DNA of 64,000 nt from Shewanella subflava (GCF_025971955.1 NZ_JAPDMX010000007.1:62001-126000), one strand, 5' to 3'. Positions 47,559 through 57,973 are shown, counted from the first letter of the stretch. Numbers and translations: made by a program. The notes: generated by a model not told the origin, from the sequence alone.

Positions 47559-49223
47559 TTACTTGCTGTAGTCATAGCTGATTTCAGCGTTAATGTTTTT
47601 TACAACGCAGGGGCCATGCTCACGTTGAGTGCGGTTTTGGGCATTACCAATGTGTACCTCAACGTTAGCGAATATATTTCGGCCAGCTTTGATAAAATAT
47701 TTGTCGTAGTAATCTTCGACTTCATTTTTAATTTGTTCGAATTCAATTTCTTCTTTTAAGCGTTCTGCGGCAATCTGATTTTTTTGGTCAAGCATCATTT
47801 TGACTTGCTCAATCATTCCTGCATCATTTTGCCATTCTTTTTTAGGTGGCAGTTTTCTTAATCTTGACTCGATATCAAGACCCGCGACAACTAATTGTTT
47901 AACGCTTTCATCTAATGCTTTTAAGGTCTGCTTTAGCTCTTGCTGCTGCATACCGCAAAATAATTCGGTTTTTGTACCAGCCGTTGCACCGAAGGCAATC
48001 GCGTGAATGCCTTTGGCTGCGGTTGCTTTGCCACCGACTAAGTCACCCCGCTTTCCAGTTGTATCACTCACGGTAATGGTGCTGCCAGATTCTGAATGGC
48101 TATGTAATAACTGCTTAGTGACCAGAATTTCGTCTTGGGCTTTTAGCTCTGAATATTGTACAAACTGAGCACAAATTTGTCCTTGAGCTGAAATTTTGGT
48201 ACTTAATTCATGATCTTTAATTAATCGACCTATTACGCCTTTACTCACAATGACATCGCCATCGGCTTCAAGGGTGGCTGAGTCGACAAAGCCCATGACA
48301 GTAATGTCTCCGGTGGACTTCACTTCCATACCTTCGTGGACATCGCCAGTGATTAAAATACTGCCTTTAAAATCAACATGACCGTATTTAACATCGACAT
48401 TTTTAATTTGCAATACGTCATCGACCTGCATGCCTTTGCGGTTTTCGACCGGCTGGCCAGATACTGTGGCAATGAGTTTATTGGCATCGCTAGGGTGTAA
48501 AGCTGTGCCATCACCGGGGATCATTAACTTATCTTTGCCGGGTATTTGATTTAAGATATCACCATGCACGTTATAACCGGCAACGCCTTCGGTAGCGGGC
48601 TGTTTAATCATTAAAACATCATTAGGCTTTACGGTAACCAGCGCGCCGAGGTTTCGCATATCCACCGAGCCATCCTCACGTTCCTGAGGTTGCAATAGTC
48701 GTTCACGAGCTAAAGGAACTTTACGGGTCAATATAGCGTGTTCGCCATTTACGGGCGCTTTACCTATGGCAATTTCACCTTCGCAACTTTCACCTGGTGG
48801 TAAAATATCTAGCCTTTGCATCAGTGCCATGATTTTAGGTTTACTTAACCCCATTTTAATTTTATGGCTTTTAAGCGTGTTCAATACATCGGCTAATACA
48901 ATGTCTTTTCCGCCCCATGCCGAGGTAATGGTCATTGAGGCATGCATTTTGTCATCGCTGATTTTAATCTTGATGGTGCCGTCTTTACGTTCAGCTATTG
49001 TGAAAAAAAGTTCGTGATTACCAGGGTTTTGGCCACAAAGGGCGTTAACTTCATTAACCGCTTTATCAATGGCTGGGGTAATGGGGAACAGCATCGCAAA
49101 TTCAGGTTGCTTCAGTAACTGAGTGATATCCTCAGTTGAAATCGGCCCGTGAGTATTTGGGGTAAGCCTCAGCTCTACCTTTGATTGGTCTGCACTAAAT
49201 ACGGCTAAAGTAGGTTCTAACAT
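47559..49223 (-). CDS. FapA/DUF342 family protein
   Basis: 554 aa. It has an N-terminal mixed domain (1-about 185), then the DUF342 (FapA) beta-helix core with short repeated strands (VKYGHVDFKGSILITGDVHEGMEVKSTGDITVMGFVDSATLEADGDVIVSKGVIG). A coiled coil (about 430-520) and a short tail follow. DUF342 proteins are associated with polar flagellar assembly or cell-pole organisation in Vibrio and relatives, but the biochemical role is open. It is located with unrelated housekeeping genes, with no flagellar genes nearby. Confidence 0.82.
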   Translation of the reverse strand: MLEPTLAVFSADQSKVELRLTPNTHGPISTEDITQLLKQPEFAMLFPITPAIDKAVNEVNALCGQNPGNHELFFTIAERKDGTIKIKISDDKMHASMTITSAWGGKDIVLADVLNTLKSHKIKMGLSKPKIMALMQRLDILPPGESCEGEIAIGKAPVNGEHAILTRKVPLARERLLQPQEREDGSVDMRNLGALVTVKPNDVLMIKQPATEGVAGYNVHGDILNQIPGKDKLMIPGDGTALHPSDANKLIATVSGQPVENRKGMQVDDVLQIKNVDVKYGHVDFKGSILITGDVHEGMEVKSTGDITVMGFVDSATLEADGDVIVSKGVIGRLIKDHELSTKISAQGQICAQFVQYSELKAQDEILVTKQLLHSHSESGSTITVSDTTGKRGDLVGGKATAAKGIHAIAFGATAGTKTELFCGMQQQELKQTLKALDESVKQLVVAGLDIESRLRKLPPKKEWQNDAGMIEQVKMMLDQKNQIAAERLKEEIEFEQIKNEVEDYYDKYFIKAGRNIFANVEVHIGNAQNRTQREHGPCVVKNINAEISYDYSK

Positions 49224-49380
49224 AACATCCTTGGTTTATTCTTTTTATTTGAGATATTAAGTTTGATAAATATCAATGTAGCCTAAATCTAGCCGAATTC
49301 AGCTTGAGAATCCAGCATCTAGGCTTTTAGCTATGCGTCATGTCGTATTTTATACCGTGCATTGGTCGGTGCGATTGCCA

Positions 49381-50415
49381 TTAGGCTTTCTGCAAATACA
49401 ATTTATACTTGTTGTTTTCAGCGAGCACATTGACAGAGCCAAAAGCTTTGGCAATGTTATCGGCATAGGGTAAATGTCTATTGGCCACTATTTGCCACAC
49501 CCCTTTGGGTTTTAAACGTGCGGCGCTTTGGCTAACAAATGCATTGGCGATCGCAAAGGTGCTATCTAAACCATCATGAAAGGGGGGGTTAGAAATAATG
49601 CCGTCAAAGTTATCGCTGATTTGGTTAAACCCGTCAGAGGGGTAAACTTTAGCCTGCATATTGTTGGCTGCTAAGGTTAACTGACATGACGCCAAAGCCA
49701 TGGCGTTGATATCGATACACTCAATGCTCAAATGTGGGTATTGTTTTAGTAATGCCACCGTAATTACGCCTGCGCCGCAGCCAAAATCTAATACCCGGCC
49801 ATTGAGTTGTGGCAGGTGAGACAGCAACAATTCAGTGCCAAGGTCGAGTTTTTTCTCGCTAAAGACCCCAACAAAGTTACAAATCGTGATATCACCTTGC
49901 GGTGTCGATAGGGTGTATTCGCTAATCCAATCTTGCATCATTAAGTCGGGTGCTGGGCCGGTTAAAAAGGCACGGTAAAGTAAACTGTGACGCGCATTAT
50001 CAAGCTTGATAGCTGGACTGAAAAAATCGGGTAACAATTTGCTAATGGATTTAATTCCGCCTTTGTTTTCACCCACTACAAGTAATAAACCTTCGTCTTC
50101 AAGGTGGTTGGCCGCAAGGGTAAATAAATAGTCGGCTAAAGGCTTAGCTTTGGGGAAATAGACGATAACACAGTCAAACTTTTCGGTGGCAAGTGCCTCG
50201 GGCAATTTGTGGCCAAAGTAACAACGTAGGTTGTCATTTGCTAAAGGGGCTAATGTTAGATGATGGTGATAGTCTAACGCTAGGGCTGTCACCTGTTTGG
50301 CACTTTCTAGGCACTGCTGCGCTAACGTATCTGACTCATAATTAATGATAAGCAGGTTAAGACCGGCAAATTCGTCGCTTTTTCTTAATATTAATTGAGA
50401 TGGATTTGTTAGCAC
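49381..50415 (-). CDS. rsmC: 16S rRNA (guanine1207-N2)-methyltransferase RsmC
   Basis: 344 aa. A duplicated Rossmann protein in which the C-terminal half is catalytic: SAM motif [17 protein letters not shown], acidic [13 protein letters not shown], and the NPPF catalytic loop [13 protein letters not shown]. The N-terminal [15 protein letters not shown] and linker [19 protein letters not shown] match RsmC rather than RlmG, which has a longer N-domain. The start is GTG at 50415. Confidence 0.88.
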   Translation of the reverse strand: MLTNPSQLILRKSDEFAGLNLLIINYESDTLAQQCLESAKQVTALALDYHHHLTLAPLANDNLRCYFGHKLPEALATEKFDCVIVYFPKAKPLADYLFTLAANHLEDEGLLLVVGENKGGIKSISKLLPDFFSPAIKLDNARHSLLYRAFLTGPAPDLMMQDWISEYTLSTPQGDITICNFVGVFSEKKLDLGTELLLSHLPQLNGRVLDFGCGAGVITVALLKQYPHLSIECIDINAMALASCQLTLAANNMQAKVYPSDGFNQISDNFDGIISNPPFHDGLDSTFAIANAFVSQSAARLKPKGVWQIVANRHLPYADNIAKAFGSVNVLAENNKYKLYLQKA

Positions 50416-50445
50416 CTTGACCTACTTAAATTTTTATTGAAACAA

Positions 50446-50475
50446 TTAAAAAGTGAAGCGACAGATGTCGCTTCA
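50446..50475 (-). terminator. Terminator after the alkaline phosphatase gene
   Basis: GAAGCGACA / TGTCGCTTC around GA. On the minus strand it ends in ACTTTTTAAT. It lies between the phosphatase stop and the rsmC start. Confidence 0.8.
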
Positions 50476-50545
50476 AAGTTAATTTTACTGGCTATTTAGC
50501 TGTACCCATTTTCAAGCATACTGCTTTACAGGCAACTTCAGCGCT

Positions 50546-51934
50546 TTATTGCGCGGAGGTGGGCAAAAGGCTAAAAATTTTGTTGGCAATATCGGTATTG
50601 TCTTGGTGTCCTGAAAATAGTTTGGCCCCTGGACCTGCGGCAAATACCTGTACATCATCACCCGTGTGGCCTTCCGTAGTCCAACCTGTGTTTGAATAAA
50701 TGTCAATAAGCTTACGCAAGGCTATCGCCATGGCTTCATTACCTTGCATACGGGCATTGGTCAGTGTGGCAAACTCTTGAATTTTAGGTTCAAAACCGAG
50801 TAAGTTGCTCACTATAGGTCGCCATTCCTGTGCGGCAATCGCTTGTGCTGCAATCATATCAGGGCTGGCTTTTACCCGATGCAGCACTTCCGGTTTCCAC
50901 ACATATTCTCCATTGACACCCACAGATAAACCACCAGTGTTATGGTCTGCGGTGACTATCATCAGGGTATCTTTTTGTTGACGAACAAATTGCTCAACCA
51001 CTTCGATACTGTGGGCAAAGCCGTCCATTTCAGCCATGGCCGTCGCAATATCGTTACTGTGACCTGCCCAATCTATTAAGCTGCCTTCAACTAGCAGTAC
51101 AAAACCATTGGGGTTTTGAGACAATAACTCAAGTGACTTTTGCGTCAGTAAACTGAGTTGATTGGCTTGCTTATCATTGATAACCCAGGGTAATTGTACA
51201 TCTGCCAATAACCCCAACACTTTAGGCGTGGTAACAGAGTTAAGTTGGCTCATTTCTGTGATGTGCTGGTAACCTTTGGCGGTGAATTTGCTGATCAGCT
51301 CTTCAGAAAAGTAACGCTGTCCACCCCCTAAAATCACATCGGCATCGGTATCAAGATAGCGCTCAGCAATTTCGGTGTAGTTTTTGCGACTTTCATTGTG
51401 GGTTAAAAAGGCCGCTGGTGTGGCATGGTTTACCTGTGAACTGACCGCCACACCTGTAGATAATCCCAGCGCTTTGGCTTTTTCAAGTAAGGTGGCAAGT
51501 TCACGTTTTTCCACATCAACACTGATCGCGCCATTGTAACTTTTAAAGCCTGTCGATAAAGCCGTCGCCGCTGCTGCAGAGTCTGTCACATAACCACTCA
51601 CGGTCGCTGGGTAGGTGCTTGCCATGCCAACCAGAAGACGGTCAAATACTGTCTGCTCAACTTCTTCGGTTTCAGGGTTGTCTTTATAGTAACGGTATCC
51701 CGAGGTATAAGCAGGACCCATCCCATCGCCTATCATGATAATGATATTTTTAGGGCGAGATTGAGAAATGTTTTGGGTATTATTTGCCATAGCAATCGCC
51801 GCAGGCGTACTGGCTTGGGCTTGCTTATCCGTTGCTAAGTTATCGTCATTAGCGCTGACATTTGCAGTAACTAATTGGCTAGATGCCAAAACGAATGCAG
51901 CAATAAAACCACGGTAAGTGTTTAAAAACAGCAT
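50546..51934 (-). CDS. Periplasmic alkaline phosphatase
   Basis: 462 aa. An export signal lies at the N-terminus (about 1-29). Catalytic features of the PhoA superfamily: metal Asp in IIIMIGDGMGPAYTSGY, nucleophile Ser in GYVTDSAAAATALSTGFKSYNG, and metal ligands in VEGSLIDWAGHSNDI (Asp/His), MIVTADHNTGGLSV and WTTEGHTGDDVQVFAAGPGA. It releases phosphate from monoesters with two Zn and one Mg. It is not next to the pit genes and has no evident Pho box. Confidence 0.92.
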   Translation of the reverse strand: MLFLNTYRGFIAAFVLASSQLVTANVSANDDNLATDKQAQASTPAAIAMANNTQNISQSRPKNIIIMIGDGMGPAYTSGYRYYKDNPETEEVEQTVFDRLLVGMASTYPATVSGYVTDSAAAATALSTGFKSYNGAISVDVEKRELATLLEKAKALGLSTGVAVSSQVNHATPAAFLTHNESRKNYTEIAERYLDTDADVILGGGQRYFSEELISKFTAKGYQHITEMSQLNSVTTPKVLGLLADVQLPWVINDKQANQLSLLTQKSLELLSQNPNGFVLLVEGSLIDWAGHSNDIATAMAEMDGFAHSIEVVEQFVRQQKDTLMIVTADHNTGGLSVGVNGEYVWKPEVLHRVKASPDMIAAQAIAAQEWRPIVSNLLGFEPKIQEFATLTNARMQGNEAMAIALRKLIDIYSNTGWTTEGHTGDDVQVFAAGPGAKLFSGHQDNTDIANKIFSLLPTSAQ

Positions 51935-51949
51935 GAATATTCCTGATTA

Positions 51950-52900
51950 TTAAGCGTTGTTTACTCGAGCCTCGATGGCATCCATCAGCATTCCGGTAAT
52001 GTCTACGTCAAATGCTGCTTCAATTTCACGGATGCACGTTGGGCTGGTCACGTTTATCTCGGTGAGTTTATCACCAATCACATCTAAACCGACAAAAATT
52101 AAGCCGCGTTTTTTCAATTCGGGTCCCAGTGCTCGGGCAATTTTCCAATCACTTTCAGATAGCGGTTGTGCCACACCACTGCCGCCAGCCGCTAAATTGC
52201 CACGGGTTTCGCCTTTCATCGGAATGCGGGCTAATGAATAAGGAACCGGCTCACCATCGACCACTAAAATGCGTTTATCACCTAAGGTAATTTCAGGAAT
52301 AAAAGCCTGAGCCATGGCATATTGTTGGCCGTGGTTAGTTAAGGTTTCAATAATTACGCCGATGTTTGGGTCATCTTGCTTAATTCTGAAAATTGAACTG
52401 CCGCCCATGCCGTCTAACGGTTTGATGATGATGTCTGACTTTTGTTGGTGAAACGCACGAATGCGTTTGGCATCGCGAGTCACGATAGTTTCTGGGGTGA
52501 ATTCTGAAAACCATGCGGTGAAGAGTTTTTCATTGGCATCACGCAAGCTTTGTGGTTTGTTGACAATCAGTGTGCCTTGTTCTTCAGCGCGCTCAAGCAT
52601 GTAGGTTGCATAGATAAACTCAGTATCAAACGGCGGGTCTTTGCGCATCAACACCACATCTAAGTCTGCTAACGGGGTATCTGTGGCGTCGCCAAGTTCA
52701 AACCATTTAGTCGCATCATGGTAAACGGTTAACGGGCGCATGTTACCCATTGCTTCACCGTTTACCATCGCTAAATCTTGCATTTCCATATAGTACAACT
52801 GATAACCGCGAGACTGCGCGGCAAGTAACATGGCAAAACTGGAGTCTTTTTTGATATTGATGTCGCTGATTGGGTCCATCACGATGCCGAGCTTGATCAT
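51950..52900 (-). CDS. gshB: Glutathione synthetase
   Basis: 316 aa. It joins gamma-glutamylcysteine and glycine using ATP (ATP-grasp fold). Markers: MIKLGIVMDPISDINIKKDSSFAMLLAAQ at the N-terminus, VLMRKDPPFDTEFIYATYMLE, the ATP lysine loop DIIIKPLDGMGGSSIFRI, and the C-terminal FVGLDVIGDKLTEINVTSPTCIREIE. ATG 52900 is chosen (AAGGAT Shine-Dalgarno; matches E. coli at 315-316 aa). Gene order sprT-endA-rsmE-gshB is conserved with enterics. Confidence 0.96.
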   Translation of the reverse strand: MIKLGIVMDPISDINIKKDSSFAMLLAAQSRGYQLYYMEMQDLAMVNGEAMGNMRPLTVYHDATKWFELGDATDTPLADLDVVLMRKDPPFDTEFIYATYMLERAEEQGTLIVNKPQSLRDANEKLFTAWFSEFTPETIVTRDAKRIRAFHQQKSDIIIKPLDGMGGSSIFRIKQDDPNIGVIIETLTNHGQQYAMAQAFIPEITLGDKRILVVDGEPVPYSLARIPMKGETRGNLAAGGSGVAQPLSESDWKIARALGPELKKRGLIFVGLDVIGDKLTEINVTSPTCIREIEAAFDVDITGMLMDAIEARVNNA

Positions 52901-52949
52901 GTAGATATCCTTAAAATGTGATTTTGTTATAGGGTATGAGCAAGGCTCA

Positions 52950-53690
52950 TTAACCGATATCACCAAATTTGAGTTGTAATGCCGTGATAGCCGTGAGCGC
53001 GGCGGTCTCGGTGCGAAGTACTCTTGGGCCTAACAATACGTCAGTAAAGCTAAATTGTTCAGTCATGCTGATTTCTTGTTCCGATAAGCCGCCTTCAGGA
53101 CCGATGAGCAAGCGCACTTTATTGTTTTGGCCTAATTGCGTTAAGCCATTTATACCGTGAGCGGCCCGTGGATGTAAATTCAGTTTTAATGCCTGAGTTT
53201 GTTCTTGGCACCAATCGATTAAGTCCATAGCAGGGCGCACTTGTGGTACGACACTGCGCCCCGATTGTTCGCATGCACTGATCACAATCTTTTGCCATTG
53301 CTGGATTTTTTTCTCTAAACGTTCGCCATTAAGCTTAACACCGCAGCGTTCAGAAAATAATGGGGTAATGGTGGTGACGCCTAACTCGACCGATTTTTGA
53401 ATGGTAAAGTCCATGCGATCACCGCGAGAGATAACTTGTCCTAGATGCAAATCTAATGGTGATTCGGTTAAATTTGCCCTTGCTGATAAGACCTTTACTG
53501 AGACATTTTTCTTACTGGATTGGGTAATTTCAGCTAAATAATCATTACCATCACCACAAAAAAGGCTGATTTGCTCGCCTTCATTCATGCGTAACACTCT
53601 ACCTATATGCGCAGCGCCATCTTCATCTAAAGCAACAATTTGACCGATATTTAAGGTATCTATCGCTTGGTAAATCTTCGGGATTCTCAT
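52950..53690 (-). CDS. rsmE: 16S rRNA (uracil1498-N3)-methyltransferase RsmE
   Basis: 246 aa SPOUT methyltransferase. The N-terminal PUA-like part includes [26 protein letters not shown]. The knotted SAM site is [15 protein letters not shown] and [22 protein letters not shown], both diagnostic for RsmE. Length matches E. coli (243). Co-directional with endA upstream and gshB downstream at short spacing. Confidence 0.95.
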   Translation of the reverse strand: MRIPKIYQAIDTLNIGQIVALDEDGAAHIGRVLRMNEGEQISLFCGDGNDYLAEITQSSKKNVSVKVLSARANLTESPLDLHLGQVISRGDRMDFTIQKSVELGVTTITPLFSERCGVKLNGERLEKKIQQWQKIVISACEQSGRSVVPQVRPAMDLIDWCQEQTQALKLNLHPRAAHGINGLTQLGQNNKVRLLIGPEGGLSEQEISMTEQFSFTDVLLGPRVLRTETAALTAITALQLKFGDIG

Positions 53691-53714
53691 AGGTGGCGTT
53701 ATCCGAGCTGAGTA

Positions 53715-54458
53715 TTATTGACTAAAACCTAGATTCTGACATTGTTTGTAAACAAAATCATTATGATTGCCCTGTGCCGCAGCAATTAACTTATCACGTT
53801 TACATTCATTTTTATCTACTGGGTACATTTTATCCCATGCTTGAAACAGTTGGCGCTGGCTAGATGAAATTTGCAGCTTGTATGATTGCTGCATATAGAA
53901 GTAGGTTCTGGCTATCGCACCACGGCTCTTTGCGGGAGGTTGCACTTTGCGGCCTTTAAAGTCGACTATCATCTTACATTGACCATATTGGTCAGCTTTA
54001 CCATTCCACTGACTGAAACGAAAATTACTGCGATCGCCGTTAACCTCACCAATGGCGGGAGTCAGGTTATGTAAATCCGACTCCATTTTGTTGAATTCAG
54101 GGCTAGTTTTACCACAATTTTTTCGCCCACCTTGCTGCCAGCATTGTAGTTGATGACCAAACTCCCAAGCAGGAACAACATGTTCCCATTCAATCCGGTT
54201 GGCGCGAACTTGCTGCTTACGCACTTGATAGCCGCAACTGTTATGGTCTGGTTGCCACACTTTACCCGCAATAGTGATATCGCAGCCACAGTAAAAACTT
54301 TTTAATGGCAAGTGGTTTTGATAGATCTTGCGGATCATCTTTTTAGCCTGATTAAAACTCGTTGGGTGTGCAGCAGAGCGGGCGGTAATCGGAGTTATCA
54401 AAACACATAGCAAGCTGCAAAATACGATTGTTCGTATTTTGAAAGATGGAAAAAGCAT
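53715..54458 (-). CDS. endA: Endonuclease I, secreted
   Basis: 247 aa. A signal peptide ([29 protein letters not shown]) directs it to the periplasm, where it degrades double-stranded DNA. The beta-beta-alpha-metal active site is [16 protein letters not shown], and [24 protein letters not shown] supplies the metal Asn. Cysteines are numerous (disulfide-stabilised). It lies next to rsmE and ends 24 bp before it. Confidence 0.95.
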   Translation of the reverse strand: MLFPSFKIRTIVFCSLLCVLITPITARSAAHPTSFNQAKKMIRKIYQNHLPLKSFYCGCDITIAGKVWQPDHNSCGYQVRKQQVRANRIEWEHVVPAWEFGHQLQCWQQGGRKNCGKTSPEFNKMESDLHNLTPAIGEVNGDRSNFRFSQWNGKADQYGQCKMIVDFKGRKVQPPAKSRGAIARTYFYMQQSYKLQISSSQRQLFQAWDKMYPVDKNECKRDKLIAAAQGNHNDFVYKQCQNLGFSQ

Positions 54459-54619
54459 AATAGCGCGGACCTTAATATGATGAACTGTGCAGACTTAAAC
54501 GGCTAAATTATTCACCGTGTCTGTCATTTTGGCGTGATGGTAAGGGATACTTTCGACTGATGCAATGATGGGGAATGAAATCTGCTCAATATTGATTTTA
54601 AGGCTGTTTTTTGTCTCAT

Positions 54620-54970
54620 TTATTGCGAAGTAAAAGCCATAACGACTGGTTTACTTGAAATGAATAAAATGAACAGGACAAAAAGCGCCATGCTGATATT
54701 AGGGGCTAAACTATAACTGAATGCCGCTTTAACATGGTTAAATTCAAGCGATTTATATTTGAACATAAACATAACCGAACTGCTAAATGCAATGCTGATA
54801 TAAACAAATAGCCCCCAATTCTCCAACATAAATTCATATGGGAACCCATAGCTTGAAAAGGTGAGTGCGATTAGACAAGCGGCGGTGGGAATTGCAAAAA
54901 TAATATTAAAGATAGAAACGGTCCAAGTTATCCCGAGATAGTTTTGCAGTGTATTGATGTTATTTATCAT
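54620..54970 (-). CDS. Small membrane protein of unknown function
   Basis: 116 aa, about three transmembrane segments (IFNIIFAIPTAACLIALTF, WGLFVYISIAFSSSVMFMF, NISMALFVLFILFI). ATG 54970 is chosen because AAGGAT lies 6-7 bp upstream; a longer frame to 55009 lacks support. No domain recognised. It interrupts the otherwise conserved sprT-endA pairing, so it is probably a lineage-specific insertion. Confidence 0.65.
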   Translation of the reverse strand: MINNINTLQNYLGITWTVSIFNIIFAIPTAACLIALTFSSYGFPYEFMLENWGLFVYISIAFSSSVMFMFKYKSLEFNHVKAAFSYSLAPNISMALFVLFILFISSKPVVMAFTSQ

Positions 54971-55171
54971 ACTTATCCTTGTATGGTCTTGATTCCTATC
55001 GGGTGCCATTCACTTTGTCATTAAGCTAAAGAATAATCAACCAACAATTAAATAAGGTGGACTTGTCATCATTGGAAGTATTTAGGCCTGCTATAGGAAA
55101 AAAGTCCGCCACATTTTTATCCTCTGGAAAAGCTGAAGTTATTTACTTAACCAAGGGGGGCGATTTTGTGT

Positions 55172-55762
55172 TTAAACAGGAGCACTTTGCAGCATTTGCT
55201 GGCAGGTTTTACAGCGATATTGGGTTTTACCACGCACCACATTGTTATGGCGTCTGATGCTAAGTTGCACGCTGCCGCAACCACAAAAATACTCAAATTG
55301 TTTACCGCGAACCGACAGTGTGTCTAATTTATGGGTGGTTTTAGGGGCGCGACCATAAACCCTACGCATAATGCTTTGCCATTCTGCGCCATGGGGCTTT
55401 ACGCGACCAAATACTTGAAAGCAGATGAGGTGGCTGATCTCGTGCGGAACAACATCATCAATAAAGGCGCTGACATTTTCCGCTAACAAAACTGGATTAA
55501 AGCGCAATTTGTTAAGCTGTAAATGTGCGGTGCCGGCACTTTTTCCCCTTAGGGTGAATTGTACCAGCGGGCGAGGGAATGATTTGTTAAAATACTGCTC
55601 AGCAAGTTGGTAATCGACTTCTATTTTATCCAAGATGGCTTGTTGCAAGGGCGTGATAACTTGAGCTTTTATTGCAGCGTCATTAGTGGTGCTAGGTTGG
55701 GGGGGAACCCACCCTAGCGTTTGGCTTAAATGACGTAAATGCTTATTGAAATACTGCTGCAT
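55172..55762 (-). CDS. sprT: SprT family zinc metallopeptidase-like protein
   Basis: 196 aa. It contains the zinc/catalytic motif VVPHEISHLICFQVFG (HExxH) and the conserved KPHGAEWQSIMRRVYG. A C-terminal zinc ribbon is formed by cysteines in YFCGCGSVQLS and YRCKTCQQML. It is related to the eukaryotic DNA-protein crosslink protease Spartan, but the bacterial role is not established. It is slightly longer than E. coli SprT (165), with an extended N-terminal helix. Located before endA, as in E. coli. Confidence 0.92.
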   Translation of the reverse strand: MQQYFNKHLRHLSQTLGWVPPQPSTTNDAAIKAQVITPLQQAILDKIEVDYQLAEQYFNKSFPRPLVQFTLRGKSAGTAHLQLNKLRFNPVLLAENVSAFIDDVVPHEISHLICFQVFGRVKPHGAEWQSIMRRVYGRAPKTTHKLDTLSVRGKQFEYFCGCGSVQLSIRRHNNVVRGKTQYRCKTCQQMLQSAPV

Positions 55763-55812
55763 TTGATAAAAAACCTATTGAGAAAATTGAAACATTAATG
55801 GCGTGCTTGATA

Positions 55813-56979
55813 TTACAAAGTTGCCGCTGCAGCAGCAATCATAGCCTTAATTTGTTCAACAATCTCATTTTCCATCTCTGCGTCATGCCCTTTTACTTTT
55901 GGGGTGTGGATGTGGCCAACGGGTAAACTACGATTAAACTGTTGCATTAATAAAATGCTGCGATAAGAAATTTCATTTGAAAGATAGCCTCCACCCGAGC
56001 CCTCGACTGAGATGACATTTTGTAATTCATTAATGGATTTGGCATCAAATTGACCGCCAGAAATCGTACTGACCTGATGGTTGTCATTCACTTGCCAGTT
56101 ACCTTTTACCTGTTGCATGGCGGCAATAGGGAGCGAAAACTCAACAAATTCAGGGCCATTTAAGGTTTTGTTATTCAGTAATGGAGCAATAGGGTTGGTT
56201 TTTGAGGCACCCGTTAACACATTTAAATTATCGGGTGCAGCGGCAGAACGATTTCGAGAGGGAAACCGTTCAATATCAAACTGCTCACGCCCCATACTGA
56301 CGGTGAATATCATATCCACACTGTTGTCGCGATAAATCGGGGTTAATAGCGATTCAATGATGCCGTGATCAAAATCAGCAAACCGCACCGGGATCATCAC
56401 GGTTTCAATTTGGGCTTTTTTACCATTCACGTTAAATGTGTAACCATCCAACGCCAAAGCCGTTACCCCCGAAGGATTACTTTGGCCAATTTCTTGGTCT
56501 AAAAAGAACGGGTCAAATCCCGTGAGCAGAATTTTGATGCGGCTGTCGGATTTGAAATCGATATCACTAAAGCCGCGCGATGATTTTTCTATAGCACTGA
56601 CGAGTATTTCTCGCTGCCAACCTGATATGTTAAAGCCAGCTGGTTGGGATTTTAGGCTGGCACGCATGGTAAGACGACTCCAATACAAGGCGCGATCATC
56701 GGTATGACCGGATTGCACATCTCGAACGGCTTGCTGCCATAGACGCTGACCTTCGTTAGCAACCATCTCTGTCATGGTTAACTCATTCGATTCGCTCAAC
56801 AGTTTATTGCTTAATCCTTGTGACACGCCTTGGTAACGTTCCACCACCAGTGGTATGGTTTTACTGGCCAGTGGTAAACGTAACTCTTCCACATCCTTTG
56901 GCAGGGTATTGGCTTGAGCCATTGCACTAGTTGTCATGAGAAATACAGTTGATAGGGTCAGTAAATACTTGGTTGTCAT
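55813..56979 (-). CDS. Secreted pyroglutamyl-peptidase-like protein with Cys-to-Ser active site
   Basis: 388 aa. A signal peptide (MTTKYLLTLSTVFLMTTSAMAQA) and an unassigned helical segment (to about 155) precede a C15-type pyroglutamyl peptidase I fold: KILLTGFDPFFLDQEIGQSNPSGVTALAL, MIFTVSMGREQFDIERFPSRNR, and GHIHTPK near the end. In active Pcp enzymes the catalytic Cys lies in a Y-x-C-N motif. Here the matching segment reads GGGYLSNEISYR, encoded TCA (Ser). The His and the Glu-containing stretch are present. It may be inactive, use Ser, or have a new role. Cytosolic Pcp is about 215 aa, so this is extended. Confidence 0.75.
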   Translation of the reverse strand: MTTKYLLTLSTVFLMTTSAMAQANTLPKDVEELRLPLASKTIPLVVERYQGVSQGLSNKLLSESNELTMTEMVANEGQRLWQQAVRDVQSGHTDDRALYWSRLTMRASLKSQPAGFNISGWQREILVSAIEKSSRGFSDIDFKSDSRIKILLTGFDPFFLDQEIGQSNPSGVTALALDGYTFNVNGKKAQIETVMIPVRFADFDHGIIESLLTPIYRDNSVDMIFTVSMGREQFDIERFPSRNRSAAAPDNLNVLTGASKTNPIAPLLNNKTLNGPEFVEFSLPIAAMQQVKGNWQVNDNHQVSTISGGQFDAKSINELQNVISVEGSGGGYLSNEISYRSILLMQQFNRSLPVGHIHTPKVKGHDAEMENEIVEQIKAMIAAAAATL

Positions 56980-57061
56980 CTTGTCGGTCCTTGTGCTAGC
57001 GGCACATCTCAGGCAATGGTTATTTGGTTATAGCATAAAAAGGTCTATAAATGGCAGTGGC

Positions 57062-57973
57062 TTACTTAACGATTGAAGTCAGTGATTCCTGATTACTGTA
57101 GCGTTTAGAAATAAAGTCTAAAAAGGCGCTAATATTAGATGCAAGTTGTCTGCGACTAGAATACACACCGTAAACTTTAATCGGATCCATTGGCCATTCT
57201 TGCAATATCGGCACTAGGCTGCCAGAGGCAATTTCTTGTTTGCAACTGGTGTTAGACAGCAGGGCGATGCCAAAATCATCCAATGCGAAACGTTTTACCA
57301 TTTTGGCACTATTTACCCTCACTTTTCGCTGAAAAGTCGCCATGATTTTACGATTGCCTTTGCCTATCGACCAAATGGGTGCCGATAAACTGGTGCCTAA
57401 TAAAATACCTTGGTGTTTTGTGAGTTCTTGAGGGGTAGCGGGGGCGCCGTGTTTTTTGATGTAATTGGGGCTGGCAACTAGAATAAGCTGGCGTTCAAAC
57501 AGCAATCTTGCCACTAGATCAGATGATTGTAACGGGCCATATTTAATGGCGATATCGTAACCTTCACCGACTAAGCCTATGTCGTTATCGGTAAACTGAA
57601 TATCGAGTTCAATGTTTGGATACAGGCGCATAAAGCTAGAGCATAAATGGCCAATCACTTCTTGCGAAAAAGACACGGGAATGGCAATTCTCAGTGAACC
57701 TGAAATATCGCTATGGGTGTTTTCAATAATCGCTTTTGCGGCTTCAATTTCTTGACTTATAGTTTCACAGTGCTGAAAAAACAGCGCGCCAATTTGCGTG
57801 AGACTGATATTTCGTGAATCTCTTTGTAGTAAACGGACTCCTAATTCTTCCTCAAGTTGTGCAACTTTTCGGCTAATTGTTGATTTAGGTTGTCCGATGT
57901 CTCGTGCTGCTTGAGAGAATCCGTTAGCCCTCACTACCGCTGTAAACAGCATCATACCGTTCAAATCTGGCAT
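57062..57973 (-). CDS. LysR-family transcriptional regulator
   Basis: 303 aa. The N-terminal winged helix-turn-helix is typical (MPDLNGMMLFTAVVRANGFSQAARDIGQPKSTISRKVAQLEEELGVRLLQRDSR), followed by the periplasmic-binding-like effector domain. The DNA-binding domain resembles the AaeR/CrgA-type LysR subgroup. It is divergent from the large carboxylase gene with 125 bp between, the classic arrangement for a LysR regulator and its target. The effector is unknown. Confidence 0.9.
   Translation of the reverse strand: MPDLNGMMLFTAVVRANGFSQAARDIGQPKSTISRKVAQLEEELGVRLLQRDSRNISLTQIGALFFQHCETISQEIEAAKAIIENTHSDISGSLRIAIPVSFSQEVIGHLCSSFMRLYPNIELDIQFTDNDIGLVGEGYDIAIKYGPLQSSDLVARLLFERQLILVASPNYIKKHGAPATPQELTKHQGILLGTSLSAPIWSIGKGNRKIMATFQRKVRVNSAKMVKRFALDDFGIALLSNTSCKQEIASGSLVPILQEWPMDPIKVYGVYSSRRQLASNISAFLDFISKRYSNQESLTSIVK

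Noticed and set aside
47484..47759. 91-aa plus-strand ORF across the DUF4144-like/DUF342 boundary
   Set aside because: Antisense to the DUF342 C-terminus with low-complexity Phe/Val content; a shadow.
55057..55257. 66-aa plus-strand ORF before sprT
   Set aside because: It runs antisense into the sprT C-terminus and shows no domain or convincing start signal.
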